DNA of 28,303 bases from a bacterium Ga0077546. GTDB lineage: Bacteria; Cyanobacteriota; Vampirovibrionia; Obscuribacterales; Obscuribacteraceae. Below, in pieces: positions 8,673-16,518 of this stretch; position 1 is the stretch's first letter, and every line of letters starts with the position of its first letter. Below the pieces are notes generated by a model that saw only the letters and a list, made by a program, of their open reading frames with translations, made no database searches and was not told the origin of the DNA. Position numbers and translations under genes: made by a program. The stretch is from the NCBI GenBank assembly GCA_001464165.1, contig LNEX01000588.1, forward strand, positions 1-28,303. Direction: 5' to 3'.

Positions 8673-9272
8673 TTAAGCGACTTCGTCAGCCTTGGGCTTG
8701 CGAATGACGCCGTACTTGATCATCTTGTTGCGCGTAACCTCTTCAGCGGTCTTGTTGCCCCATTCGCGGGCGGCGGTGAGCTGCTGAAAGAGCGACTGCT
8801 CGATGGGCTGACCCACCTTCGCCCATTCGGCGATGGTCGAGCCATAAGGCTTGTCTGTGTCACCGTTGAGGCGAACGCCCTTGGCGGTGAGATAGGCTTC
8901 GCCTGTAACCACATTAAAGGTGTATTCGATGCGATCGCTGGTGAGCGCCTCGAGTTCATCTTTGGTGGCACGCAGGGCGATGGATGCCAGACGCGCAGGC
9001 TTACCGATGGCAGCCCACTGCTGGCGGGTACGCTCAGTGCCTTCGACGACACTGCCGTCAGAAGCGAGCACGATACGAGCGTAGGCAGCGTCGGCATCGA
9101 CTGTGTAGCGAAACTCGCCAGCGCTCTTGCGGTGGCCTTTGGCCATTTCGAGAGACTTGATGTACGACTTCAGTCCGAAGACCATGAAGCCTTTTTCTTT
9201 CTTCAAGACCTTGTCGGCGTCGACGACATTGCTGCGCTGCAGAGTGCCGTGCTGGTTGGATGTGCTGTTCAT
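8673..9272 (-). CDS. Orphan 199-residue protein upstream of ftsH-A
   Basis: I do not recognise this protein. It is supported as a gene by AGGA six bases before the ATG, by G/C-rich third codon positions matching ftsH-A, and by its place as the first gene of that same-strand unit (141 bases before ftsH-A). It is hydrophilic, with no signal peptide or membrane helix. It is rich in Lys, Glu and Ala, with a probable beta-rich middle (FRYTVDADAAYARIVLASDG, about residues 54-73) and a helical C-terminus. It has one Met-rich hydrophobic patch (GFMVFGLKSYIKSLEMAKG) near residues 28-46. A cytosolic partner or adaptor of FtsH-A is possible, but only from position. Confidence 0.72.
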   Translation of the reverse strand: MNSTSNQHGTLQRSNVVDADKVLKKEKGFMVFGLKSYIKSLEMAKGHRKSAGEFRYTVDADAAYARIVLASDGSVVEGTERTRQQWAAIGKPARLASIALRATKDELEALTSDRIEYTFNVVTGEAYLTAKGVRLNGDTDKPYGSTIAEWAKVGQPIEQSLFQQLTAAREWGNKTAEEVTRNKMIKYGVIRKPKADEVA

Positions 9273-10017
9273 GTTGTGTCCTGTTCTGTTTGCTGTTGGA
9301 TTGATTGAACGCGTCTACCGCTGGCTAGTAGACCGGCGGAAGCGTGGTTAGATTTTTGAGAAGTACTCTTCCTCATCGGACTTCAAGGTTTGAACGCGAT
9401 TGCGGTCATACCATCTGGCTACGCAGTGACACTGAGTTCTCCAAAGTGAACTCGCGTTTCACGTTTGGCGTTCAATCCGGGCACAAAACTGCACGGTCGA
9501 CGCTGAACAGAAAGCATTAATGGTGTCGGTCAAAGCTTCATGGTTGAAGCGTGTTGCTGGATGGCTGCAATAACCCCGGCATCTCACTTGGAAACGCTCC
9601 CAAAGGTATATTTGGCGTAGGTTCTGAAATGTAGAGCTTTGGGAGACCAGAGAGATTAGGGGGAGGAAGAGTATTCAAGAACATAATAAGAATAGGCTGT
9701 TAGATCAAGAATAATTCGATAAGTAAGCTTAAAGAGTCGCGCGCGCGAGGCTGAAACCGACATAACCTTGCCTCAGAGCGAGCCTTTGACGATGTTGTCA
9801 TTAGCAGCAACCTTGCGAAGAAGCATATAGCAGAGCCAACTCAGCTTGACATCGCCCTGTGGATTTTCGCTTTTTTTTCATACGATACACCCGTCACATT
9901 CGCTACCGGCACGCCTGATTTGCCCTGCTGAGCTGCTAAATTAGCTCATGTAAAAACGAGAGCCACGGCTGTCAAGCGACACCTGAAGCTAGCAAAAGCA
10001 AGAGGCCAGAAAAAGAA
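9273..10017. other. Divergent control region between the ftsH-A unit and btpA
   Basis: This 745-base region has no credible reading frame. TGAACGCG occurs at 9306-9313 and 9391-9398 and inverted (GCGTTCA) at 9469-9475. A GTGAA/TTCAC dyad lies at 9446-9462. CTCCCAAAG (9597-9605) is repeated inverted at 9637-9645 and overlaps CCAAA/TTTGG at 9600-9615. A TGAGCT/AGCTCA hairpin lies at 9929-9948, 70 bases before btpA. A perfect TTGACA at 9846-9851 lacks a -10 at normal spacing. It probably contains the promoters of both units. Confidence 0.45.
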
Positions 10018-10830
10018 ATGCTCAAAGAACTGTTCGGCACCGACAAACCAGTAATAGGCGTCGTTCACTTAATGCCTCTACCTGGCTCTCCTCGCTATTC
10101 GGGCGATTTGGAGACCGTGCTTCTCAGAGCCGAACAAGAAGCTACCGCCCTATCCAGTGGTGGCGCCAACGGTATCATTATTGAAAACTTCTTCGATGCT
10201 CCTTTCACAAAAAACAGAGTAGACACTGCTACAGCTTGCGCAATGACTCTAGCAATCAAGCGCATCGCTACCATTTGTGATCTGCCAATTGGCGTCAACG
10301 TCTTACGCAATGACGGCCTTACAGCCCTGGCTATCGCCGCCACAGCAGGGGCACAGTTCATCCGCGTCAACGTACTCAGTGGTGCCATGGTTACCGACCA
10401 GGGTCTAATTGAAGGTGAAGCTCACGATCTTCACATGTACAGAAGACAGCTTTCCGCTCAAAATTCAGTGCGCATTTTAGCCGATGTTATGGTCAAGCAC
10501 GCTTCTCCACTTGGTCAAGACAACGACATTGCCCAATCAGCCAAAGACACTGTTTTACGCGGCCTTGCCGATGGCGTGATCGTTAGCGGCGCGGCCACGG
10601 GCTCGCCACCGAACTGGGATGATTTGAAGAAAGTACGTGAAGCACTGCCCAACACACCGATCATGATTGGCAGTGGCTCTAGTGCCGAGAACTGCGCCGC
10701 ACTACTCGCCATCGCCGACGGTATCATTGTAGCCAGCTCGCTGAAGCGCCAGGGCCTAGTTGAAAACCCCATAGATGTAGAGCGCGTGCGGAGCTTGGTG
10801 AAAGCAGTGCAAGTAGCACAGGCCGAATAA
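10018..10830 (+). CDS. btpA: BtpA-family TIM-barrel protein
   Basis: A 270-residue protein whose full length matches the BtpA/SgcQ family (PF03437). Recognisable stretches are the N-terminal VIGVVHLMPLPGSPRY, NGIIIENFFDAPF, LPIGVNVLRNDGLTALAIA, AGAQFIRVNVLSGAMVTDQG and the C-terminal VASSLKRQG. The pattern of alternating strands and Gly-rich loops fits a TIM barrel. In Synechocystis BtpA is needed for stable photosystem I reaction-centre proteins, but homologues occur in many non-photosynthetic bacteria and archaea where the role is unknown. The start has a purine-rich stretch (AGAGG, then AAAAAGAA) upstream. The gene is monocistronic and convergent with the PATAN-domain gene. No photosystem gene is in this window, so a photosynthetic role should not be assumed. 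Confidence 0.88.
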   Translation: MLKELFGTDKPVIGVVHLMPLPGSPRYSGDLETVLLRAEQEATALSSGGANGIIIENFFDAPFTKNRVDTATACAMTLAIKRIATICDLPIGVNVLRNDGLTALAIAATAGAQFIRVNVLSGAMVTDQGLIEGEAHDLHMYRRQLSAQNSVRILADVMVKHASPLGQDNDIAQSAKDTVLRGLADGVIVSGAATGSPPNWDDLKKVREALPNTPIMIGSGSSAENCAALLAIADGIIVASSLKRQGLVENPIDVERVRSLVKAVQVAQAE

Positions 10831-10916
10831 TTCAAAAACTGAATAGTGCAAAACTGAACAAGCTAAATCAGAATAGTCCTAATTGAAACAGACCTAAGGA
10901 AACGCTATTCGATGTT
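10831..10916. other. Short convergent spacer with degenerate repeats
   Basis: Directly after the btpA stop codon the string AAAACTGAA occurs twice (within 10836-10858), followed by further A-rich near-repeats. No terminator hairpin is evident on either strand. Confidence 0.4.
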
Positions 10917-11753
10917 CTAAATGTCCTGCCCCGGCGGACTTTTTGCCGCACCGAAATCACCAGAAGCAGCTTTCAGTGGCCCTTTGATTTCGCCCAAAGC
11001 TTTGTCTAAATCAGCGTCGGCTTGATACATCCAACATTTAACTCGATCTACCCAAATCACCATATCAACTATGGCGTGCGAAAGATCGACATTATCTTGC
11101 TTCAAACGTGCCACCACCCAATCGGGCAAGCTGACTTGATTTTCTTTCGAGGCATTAACCGGAGTAACCATCTCCGCTAGCCCCTCAGAAAGCCAGATAG
11201 CAATGGTATGGACAAAATCACGCCTAGAGAAATTCAAATTGACCAAAGCATCAGCGAGAGTGCGCACACCATCTAAGCGCTCTAGGCCTGGATTAATCAT
11301 CAGAGTAGAAGCATAGTTACCTGTCGAAGCCAGTGATCGCAATACTGTTTTAGGAGAAACACCGAGGGAATCTAAGTAATATTTGTCATCGGCGTAGCTC
11401 AAGCCTTCCTTAATCATGCGTTCAAAAGTCTGCTCAGCACTATTTAGCGAAATCGAGCGGGGCAGACCGTCAATCGAGCCTTCAGTAAAGCCAAAACTGC
11501 CGCTCTGCCAGAGGAAAAGCTCATAAAGAGCCTCCAAACCGGTCGTTCCTTCCATCTCTACATGAATAGGTTGACCACGTTCAATGACAATGGCGGCAAT
11601 ACGCGCCCCTTGTGTCAGGGAGATTTTACCGGTCAGCCCGCCGCTCCTGACAAGCTGCAACAAGTTAGAAAAACTAACTTTTGATAGCTCACCTGATAAC
11701 TGCATTTCATTCCACCGGCTTAACGTGCTGACTGTGCCTGAGGTTGCTGACAT
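10917..11753 (-). CDS. PATAN/DUF4388-domain protein
   Basis: A 278-residue protein. Residues 17-105 match the DUF4388 (PATAN) pattern: LSGELSKVSFSNLLQLV, then GGLTGKISL, IVIERGQPIHVEMEGTTGLEAL, and LFLWQSGSFGFTEG. The domain occurs in response regulators and gliding or two-component-linked proteins of Cyanobacteria, Deltaproteobacteria and Deinococcus. The remaining 170 residues are predicted helical and carry no receiver or output domain that I recognise. An in-frame ATG at 11705, preceded by GGTGGA, starts exactly at the domain and may be the true start; the ATG at 11753 has no clear ribosome binding site. It is divergent from proS, with starts about 115 bases apart. The role is likely regulatory or scaffolding. 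Confidence 0.75.
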   Translation of the reverse strand: MSATSGTVSTLSRWNEMQLSGELSKVSFSNLLQLVRSGGLTGKISLTQGARIAAIVIERGQPIHVEMEGTTGLEALYELFLWQSGSFGFTEGSIDGLPRSISLNSAEQTFERMIKEGLSYADDKYYLDSLGVSPKTVLRSLASTGNYASTLMINPGLERLDGVRTLADALVNLNFSRRDFVHTIAIWLSEGLAEMVTPVNASKENQVSLPDWVVARLKQDNVDLSHAIVDMVIWVDRVKCWMYQADADLDKALGEIKGPLKAASGDFGAAKSPPGQDI

Positions 11754-11825
11754 TCAGGCATTTTAAGTATACCCGAAGCTTTACTTAACAGGCTCACTCA
11801 ACCGTACCTTCACCGCCCCCGCAAT

Positions 11826-11834
11826 TGTTATACT
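11826..11834 (+). promoter_or_regulatory. Extended -10 promoter element of proS
   Basis: TGTTATACT fits the extended -10 consensus (TG, one base, TATAAT with one change). No good -35 lies upstream, as is common for extended -10 promoters. Transcription would begin near 11841, leaving a leader of about 29 bases with AGGAG at 11857-11861 before the GTG at 11870. Confidence 0.5.
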
Positions 11835-11869
11835 GGGCCCCTTATCATATGTGTTTAGGAGCTAATGTC

Positions 11870-13381
11870 GTGGCCGCTCAAAAGAACGTGCAAGAAGAAG
11901 TCAAGCAGAACCAGTATCAGGGTGAAGAAGAAGAACAAGATGAAAAAATGTTCGAAGGTGACCGCTCACGCTGGTACACCGACACCGTGCTCAATGCTGA
12001 GCTAGCCGACTACGCCCCGGTCAAGGGTTGCATGGTCATTCGACCTTATGGCTATGCTCTCTGGGAAAACATCAAAGATGCCCTCGATGGCATGATCAAA
12101 GAAACAGGCCACCAGAATGCCTATTTCCCCCTCTTAATTCCCGAATCATTCATGACCAAAGAAGCTCAGCACGTTGAAGGCTTCGCTCCTGAATGTGCCG
12201 TGGTCACCCATGGCGGCGGCAAAAAACTAGAAGAACCGCTCTTCATCAGACCTACCTCTGAAACCATCATCAACTTTATGTTCGCCAAATGGGTGCAATC
12301 CTGGCGCGATTTGCCATTGCTAATCAACCAGTGGGCTAACGTTGTCCGTTGGGAAATGCGCACTAGATTATTCTTGCGCACAGCTGAATTTCTCTGGCAG
12401 GAAGGCCACACCGCACACGCCACTGAAATTGAAGCAGAAGAAGAAGCAAGAAAAATGCTTGAAGTCTACCGCTCACTAGCTGAAGATTGGCTCGCTCTGC
12501 CAGTTATCACTGGTGAGAAGACTGACCGCGAACGTTTTGCTGGGGCTGTAAGAACCTATTGCATCGAAGCAATGATGCGCGACGGAAAAGCTTTACAAGC
12601 AGGAACATCACACTTCTTGGGCCAGAATTTTGCGAAAGCTTTCGATATCAAGTTCCAAAGCCAAGCCGGAGAACTTGAGTACGCCTGGCAAACAAGCTGG
12701 GGCGTCTCCACTCGCTTAATCGGCGCTGTAGTGCTCGGTCACGGTGACGATAAAGGTTTAGTGCTGCCACCACGTATTGCTCCGATTCAAGTTGTGATTG
12801 TGCCTATCTACAAAACTGATGAAGAGAAAGCCCTGGTACTGGGCCGCTGCAACGAAATTTTTGCCGAATTGAAAAAAGCTGGTATTCGCGTTCATTTAGA
12901 TGACCGAGACAACTGCACTCCTGGTTTCAAATTCAACCACTGGGAGCTACGTGGCGTGCCACTGAGACTGAATATCGGACCAAGAGACGTAGCTGGCAAT
13001 GTTGTTGAAATTGCTCGTCGCGATACTTCCGAAAAAATTCGTGGCGTCGCTCAAGCCGGACTAGTTAACGAGCTAACTGGCTTGCTGTCTGCAGTGCAGA
13101 AGAATATTTTTGACAAGGCCCTAGCTTTCCGTAAGAGCAAAACAGTTAAAGCTGCTAGCTATGACGAACTGAAGAAAATACTGTCTGAAAGCAACGTCTT
13201 TGTTGAATGTCACTGGGATGGCAGCTCTGAAGATGAAGGCAAAATCAAAGAAGAAACCAAAGCGACCATTCGCGCTATTCCTTTTGCCTTCGAACCAGTT
13301 TCTGGTATACCAGTAGAGGGCACCTGCATGTACACCGGCAAGCCCACTACTCGCCGCGTGATCTTTGCTCGCTCGTATTAG
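11870..13381 (+). CDS. proS: Prolyl-tRNA synthetase, archaeal/eukaryotic-like type
   Basis: A class II aminoacyl-tRNA synthetase of about 503 residues. Motif-bearing stretches are [16 protein letters not shown], the motif 2 region [24 protein letters not shown], and the motif 3 region [19 protein letters not shown]. An anticodon-binding domain follows ([14 protein letters not shown], then [20 protein letters not shown]). The C-terminal domain ends in ARSY, with the terminal Tyr that marks the archaeal/eukaryotic-like short form lacking the bacterial editing insertion. It charges tRNA-Pro with proline. I choose the GTG at 11870 because AGGAG sits eight bases upstream. The in-frame TTG at 11825 and ATG at 11849 lie on or right beside the promoter. 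The start remains the only uncertain point. Confidence 0.95.
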   Translation: MAAQKNVQEEVKQNQYQGEEEEQDEKMFEGDRSRWYTDTVLNAELADYAPVKGCMVIRPYGYALWENIKDALDGMIKETGHQNAYFPLLIPESFMTKEAQHVEGFAPECAVVTHGGGKKLEEPLFIRPTSETIINFMFAKWVQSWRDLPLLINQWANVVRWEMRTRLFLRTAEFLWQEGHTAHATEIEAEEEARKMLEVYRSLAEDWLALPVITGEKTDRERFAGAVRTYCIEAMMRDGKALQAGTSHFLGQNFAKAFDIKFQSQAGELEYAWQTSWGVSTRLIGAVVLGHGDDKGLVLPPRIAPIQVVIVPIYKTDEEKALVLGRCNEIFAELKKAGIRVHLDDRDNCTPGFKFNHWELRGVPLRLNIGPRDVAGNVVEIARRDTSEKIRGVAQAGLVNELTGLLSAVQKNIFDKALAFRKSKTVKAASYDELKKILSESNVFVECHWDGSSEDEGKIKEETKATIRAIPFAFEPVSGIPVEGTCMYTGKPTTRRVIFARSY

Positions 13382-13410
13382 AGTTTCGATCACTCCTATT
13401 TTGGTTTCAA

Positions 13411-13442
13411 ACGGCTAAGGCAATTTACTTTGCTTTAGCCGT
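13411..13442. terminator. Bidirectional terminator between proS and the exported protein
   Basis: ACGGCTAAGGCAA (13411-13423) pairs with TTGCTTTAGCCGT (13430-13442) with one G-T pair and a loop of about 6 bases. T-rich bases follow on both strands (GAGTTTTC on plus, TTTGAAACCAAAAT on minus). The hairpin overlaps the last codons of the minus-strand gene. Confidence 0.65.
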
Positions 13443-14066
13443 TGAGTTTTCAAAGACAGCATTGCTGACGACACCAGAAGCTCCGGATTCTTTCTGGAGA
13501 AACTGACCAGCATCCGAGCTGCTTAGCTTAAGCCTCTTATGACTGCCTACGGTTACTTCGACGCTCTTATCGTGCCGCTGAGCTACATCAAAATGCTCAC
13601 CACGTAGAAAGCTTCCAAGACACAACCTCGAACCACTTGAAGTACCCTCTTGGCAGCCACTGATTGATACAAAGCCCGGTGCTAATGCATGCCCCATTGT
13701 CAAATGCGACATACCAGTGCAACCACTGCTTAGAGAGGTGAGGTAATTCTCGTTCTTCAAATTACGAAAAGAAAGCCCTGCCTCTCTAAAATCATCGCTA
13801 GTTGAAGCTGGCGAATCAACGATTTCCAGTGTTACTTTCTGCGTATCATCTTTATCGAGCAAAGCTATACTCGGACCTTGGGCTGCAACTTTCAAGGTAA
13901 TCTGCTCCTTGCCTGTTGGTCCAACAATTTGGATTTCACTGGCACGCAGCACTGGAGCTACGGTGTTGGCAGCCACTAATTGCGAACACGAAAGACTGGC
14001 TATGCCGCCCACAAATGCCGAGGTGAAGCACAGAATCAAATTCTGGCCGAGTCTACTTCTTATCAT
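13425..14066 (-). CDS. Exported protein of unknown function
   Basis: A 213-residue protein with a signal-peptide-like N-terminus: basic residues, then a hydrophobic stretch at about 10-32. It contains Cys27 in SLSCSQ, which could be a weak lipobox-like site. The mature part begins VLRASEIQIVGPTGKEQITLKV, then GPSIALLDKDDTQKVTLEIV. This beta-rich layout recurs in many uncharacterised exported proteins, where a residue-poor strand motif is followed by Asp-Gly turns. Three more cysteines (near residues 115, 137 and 148) could form disulfides. GAGG lies about seven bases before the ATG. It is convergent with proS and shares a terminator. No function can be assigned. Confidence 0.7.
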   Translation of the reverse strand: MIRSRLGQNLILCFTSAFVGGIASLSCSQLVAANTVAPVLRASEIQIVGPTGKEQITLKVAAQGPSIALLDKDDTQKVTLEIVDSPASTSDDFREAGLSFRNLKNENYLTSLSSGCTGMSHLTMGHALAPGFVSISGCQEGTSSGSRLCLGSFLRGEHFDVAQRHDKSVEVTVGSHKRLKLSSSDAGQFLQKESGASGVVSNAVFENSTAKAK

Positions 14067-14366
14067 TTCAGGGCCTCAATAACTGCCGGGCCAGTATATC
14101 CTCTTTCAGATATAGTCAGCGAACGAGAAGAATGTCAGCCTGCTTACCTTTAGCCCAGCAGAGAAATTCCCGCGAAATTTCCCTACAAGTCCAAAACTCT
14201 AGTTTCCCGAGAAGAACAAAAGCGCGTAAGAACAAGCATATATAGCATTACCAGCTATCAACTATATGAAACAATAGAATAGGTCCAAAAAAAATAAAAA
14301 AACCGCTAGCTAACTTGAACCGAAAGCAGGAGAGCAGGCCGAATTGCCTGCTCCCCTGCCGGTCCG
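14067..14366. other. Intergenic stretch with a second terminator-like hairpin
   Basis: This lies between two minus-strand genes. GAGCAGGC/GCCTGCTC, flanked by GCAGG/CCTGC (about 14327-14358), forms a strong hairpin. Read on the minus strand, T-rich sequence follows 25 bases later (around 14287-14303). It acts as a likely back-up terminator of the ftsH-B unit. I see nothing else coding. Confidence 0.5.
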
Positions 14367-14387
14367 AAAAAGCGCTACTACTAGCGC
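14367..14387 (-). terminator. Intrinsic terminator of the ftsH-B unit
   Basis: Directly after the minus-strand stop codon, GCGCTA/TAGCGC (14372-14377 with 14382-14387, loop of 4) is followed by five T residues on the minus strand (14371-14367). The spacing is ideal for rho-independent termination. Confidence 0.85.
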
Positions 14388-14642
14388 CTAAACGTCGTCT
14401 TCGCCGCGCTTGCGTGCCTCATCGAAGCCGTCGCCGATGAAGCAAAGCGGGAAGAGAAATCCGATGATCATCAGGCCGACGCAAGGGCCTTTGACGTAGA
14501 CGTTGCCAATCCACTCGTAGTTGTAGGCGATGTAGCCCGACACCACCATCAAGATTATGCCAGTGAAGCACAAGACGAGCTTGGGCCAGGGTGGCGGGTT
14601 GGCAGGCCCGTTGTCCCGAGGTCCGTACATGAATCTGCTCAT
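14388..14642 (-). CDS. 84-residue two-helix membrane protein coupled to ftsH-B
   Basis: The ATG at 14642 is chosen because a strong AGGAGG lies eight bases before it; the longer reading frame starts inside ftsH-B. The protein has a Pro/Gly-rich hydrophilic N-terminus (MSRFMYGPRDNGPANPPPWP). Two hydrophobic helices follow (about 21-40 and 52-70), joined by a short loop containing NYEWIGN, with a charged C-terminal tail rich in Asp, Glu, Arg and Lys. The ftsH-B stop codon (14656-14658) abuts the ribosome binding site, so the two are very likely translationally coupled. Its position suggests a subunit or modulator of FtsH-B, comparable in idea but not in sequence to small membrane partners of FtsH in other bacteria. 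I know of no family for it. Confidence 0.8.
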   Translation of the reverse strand: MSRFMYGPRDNGPANPPPWPKLVLCFTGIILMVVSGYIAYNYEWIGNVYVKGPCVGLMIIGFLFPLCFIGDGFDEARKRGEDDV

Positions 14643-14655
14643 AGTAATATCCTCC

Positions 14656-16518
14656 TTACTTGTTGTCGGCGGGCGCGGGCAGAGCGACAAGCTCAGCTCC
14701 GGCTTCGCCGTAGGTCAGGTTGAAAATACGCTTGAGGTCCGGCTCAAGCAGTGTCTCGTGTTCGTCGACTGCGTCGACCAGCTGCTTGAGCTGGTCGAGG
14801 TTGCCTTGGATCACTTCGAATGCCTTCGCCTTGCCGGCGTCGAGCAGCTTCTGCACCTCGGCCAGAACGCGCGCCTTGAAGTCGTCGGAGACGAGGCCGG
14901 CAGCGGTCAGGGCCTGCAGGTTGAACATGCCCATGGGAGACATGCCGTACTTGGTGACCATATCGACAGCAATGTCGGTCGCCATCTTCACGTCCATCGA
15001 GATGCCCGAGTCTTCCTGCCCGTTGCGCATGATCGAGGTCGAGGCCGAGCCGCCCATGAGGACAGCCAAGCGCATGGTCAGATGCTCCTTGGTGTTGAGC
15101 ATCTCGAAGTCGTCCGGGAAGGCCACGTGACCTCCCGACTGACCGCGAGGAATGATCGTGAAGCGCAGCGGAGCACGCCCCGAGAGCTTCATGTAGACGA
15201 GGGCGTGACCGCTCTCGTGCACCTTGACCGTATCCAGCTCCATGGCGGTGAGGACAGCCCGCTGACCGTCACGCCGGGCACCGAACATGGTCTTCAGAAC
15301 CGCCTCGTCGAGGATGGCCTGAGTGACCTGCTTGAGGCCGGCACGCACAGTGAGGATTTTGGCCTCGTTGGCGATGTTGGCCACATGGGCGCCGGAAGCA
15401 CCAGGACAAGCCTTGGCTGCCACCGACAGATTGACGTCGGCTTGGCGCAGACGCTCGGGCAAGTAGATGCCGAGCAGGGCCTCACGGTCCTTGCGCGTCG
15501 GGTTGAAGAACTCGATGTGACGGTCGAAACGGCCAGGACGAATGGCCGCCGGGTCAAGGATGTCCTTGCGGTTCGTGGCCGCGAAGGTGAAGACGCGAGG
15601 ACGGGCGACGATGCCGTCCATTTCCTTGAGGAGCTGGTTGAGGGTCGACTCAGTTTCCTGAGCGCCACCAGCCGAGGAGCCACGGGCGCGGGCCACGGCA
15701 TCGAACTCGTCGATGAAGAGAATGGCACCACCGTAGATGGTGACCAGGTAGTCCAGGTCGTCGAAAAGGGTGCGAACGCGGCTGGCGCCGACGCCGACGA
15801 ACATCTCGACGAATTCCGAACCAGCGATCTCGATCACCGGCAGATTGCAGGTTGAAGCCAGGGTGCGGGCGAGCATGGTCTTGCCTGTGCCGTGCGCACC
15901 GTGCATGAGCACGCCGCGGGGCAGTTTGGCTTCCAGGCTGGCGTACTCATCGGGATGCTGGAGGAAGTGCAGGAATTCCTGAATCTCCACCTTGGCCTCG
16001 CTCTGGCCAATCACCTTGTCGAAGGTAAGATTGGTGAAGCGGTGGTCGCCAGGCAGAATCCGGGTGCCGACGTCGCAGGTCATGGGCTTCAGCTTGATCT
16101 TCTGACCGTTGACTTCGATTTCCACTTCCGGCTGCGGCTTCTTCTTGTCGCGGCGGCCGTTCAGCTGGCTGATGGGCGAGAGGCGAGCCTGGGTCCGCTC
16201 CATGAGTTCCGCACGCTCTCCTGCTTCGATTTTCTTGCGCCAGCGCACTTGGTTGCGGAATGCCAGTGCGATGAAAAGAACGCCGATGATGAGGAGACCC
16301 GAGTGCAGCATCCAGCCGGCGAAGCCGGTGATCTGCTCGGGGTGGATGTTCGACACGATGGTGGTGACGGTGCGACCATTCACGACCTTGTTGGGGTCGG
16401 GGAGAAGCGGACCGTTGCCGAGCCAGAAGAAGAAGCAGCCGGCACCGATGATGAACATCACCGCATTGCCAATCTTCTTCCAAGCTTCCTTGTCATTGAA
16501 TTTTGGTTGATCAGACAT
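14656..16518 (-). CDS. FtsH-type membrane AAA zinc metalloprotease, divergent paralogue B
   Basis: A 620-residue protein from the ATG at 16518, which has AAGGA about eight bases upstream. Two membrane helices (about 16-34 and 70-87) flank a short external segment of about 35 residues, too short for the usual FtsH extracellular domain. The cytosolic linker (100-160) is rich in charged residues. The AAA module has Walker A GAHGTGKT (207-214), Walker [11 protein letters not shown] (266-275) and pore loop FVEMFVGVG. Its second region of homology, RPGRFDRHI, keeps both arginine fingers. The peptidase carries HESGH (434-438) and a third ligand Asp in [11 protein letters not shown]. All catalytic residues are present, so it should be active. 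It is first in a unit with the 84-aa membrane protein. Third codon positions are overwhelmingly G or C. Confidence 0.92.
   Translation of the reverse strand: MSDQPKFNDKEAWKKIGNAVMFIIGAGCFFFWLGNGPLLPDPNKVVNGRTVTTIVSNIHPEQITGFAGWMLHSGLLIIGVLFIALAFRNQVRWRKKIEAGERAELMERTQARLSPISQLNGRRDKKKPQPEVEIEVNGQKIKLKPMTCDVGTRILPGDHRFTNLTFDKVIGQSEAKVEIQEFLHFLQHPDEYASLEAKLPRGVLMHGAHGTGKTMLARTLASTCNLPVIEIAGSEFVEMFVGVGASRVRTLFDDLDYLVTIYGGAILFIDEFDAVARARGSSAGGAQETESTLNQLLKEMDGIVARPRVFTFAATNRKDILDPAAIRPGRFDRHIEFFNPTRKDREALLGIYLPERLRQADVNLSVAAKACPGASGAHVANIANEAKILTVRAGLKQVTQAILDEAVLKTMFGARRDGQRAVLTAMELDTVKVHESGHALVYMKLSGRAPLRFTIIPRGQSGGHVAFPDDFEMLNTKEHLTMRLAVLMGGSASTSIMRNGQEDSGISMDVKMATDIAVDMVTKYGMSPMGMFNLQALTAAGLVSDDFKARVLAEVQKLLDAGKAKAFEVIQGNLDQLKQLVDAVDEHETLLEPDLKRIFNLTYGEAGAELVALPAPADNK

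Noticed and set aside
9846..9851. Perfect TTGACA upstream of btpA
   Set aside because: No -10-like hexamer occurs 16-18 bases downstream; the nearest candidate (TACGAT, 9881) is too far.
5127..15855. Long plus-strand open frames at 5127-6227, 6468-7970 and 14557-15855
   Set aside because: They are exactly antisense to rseP, ftsH-A and ftsH-B, have no recognisable domain, and are explained by avoidance of TTA/CTA/TCA codons in the real genes.
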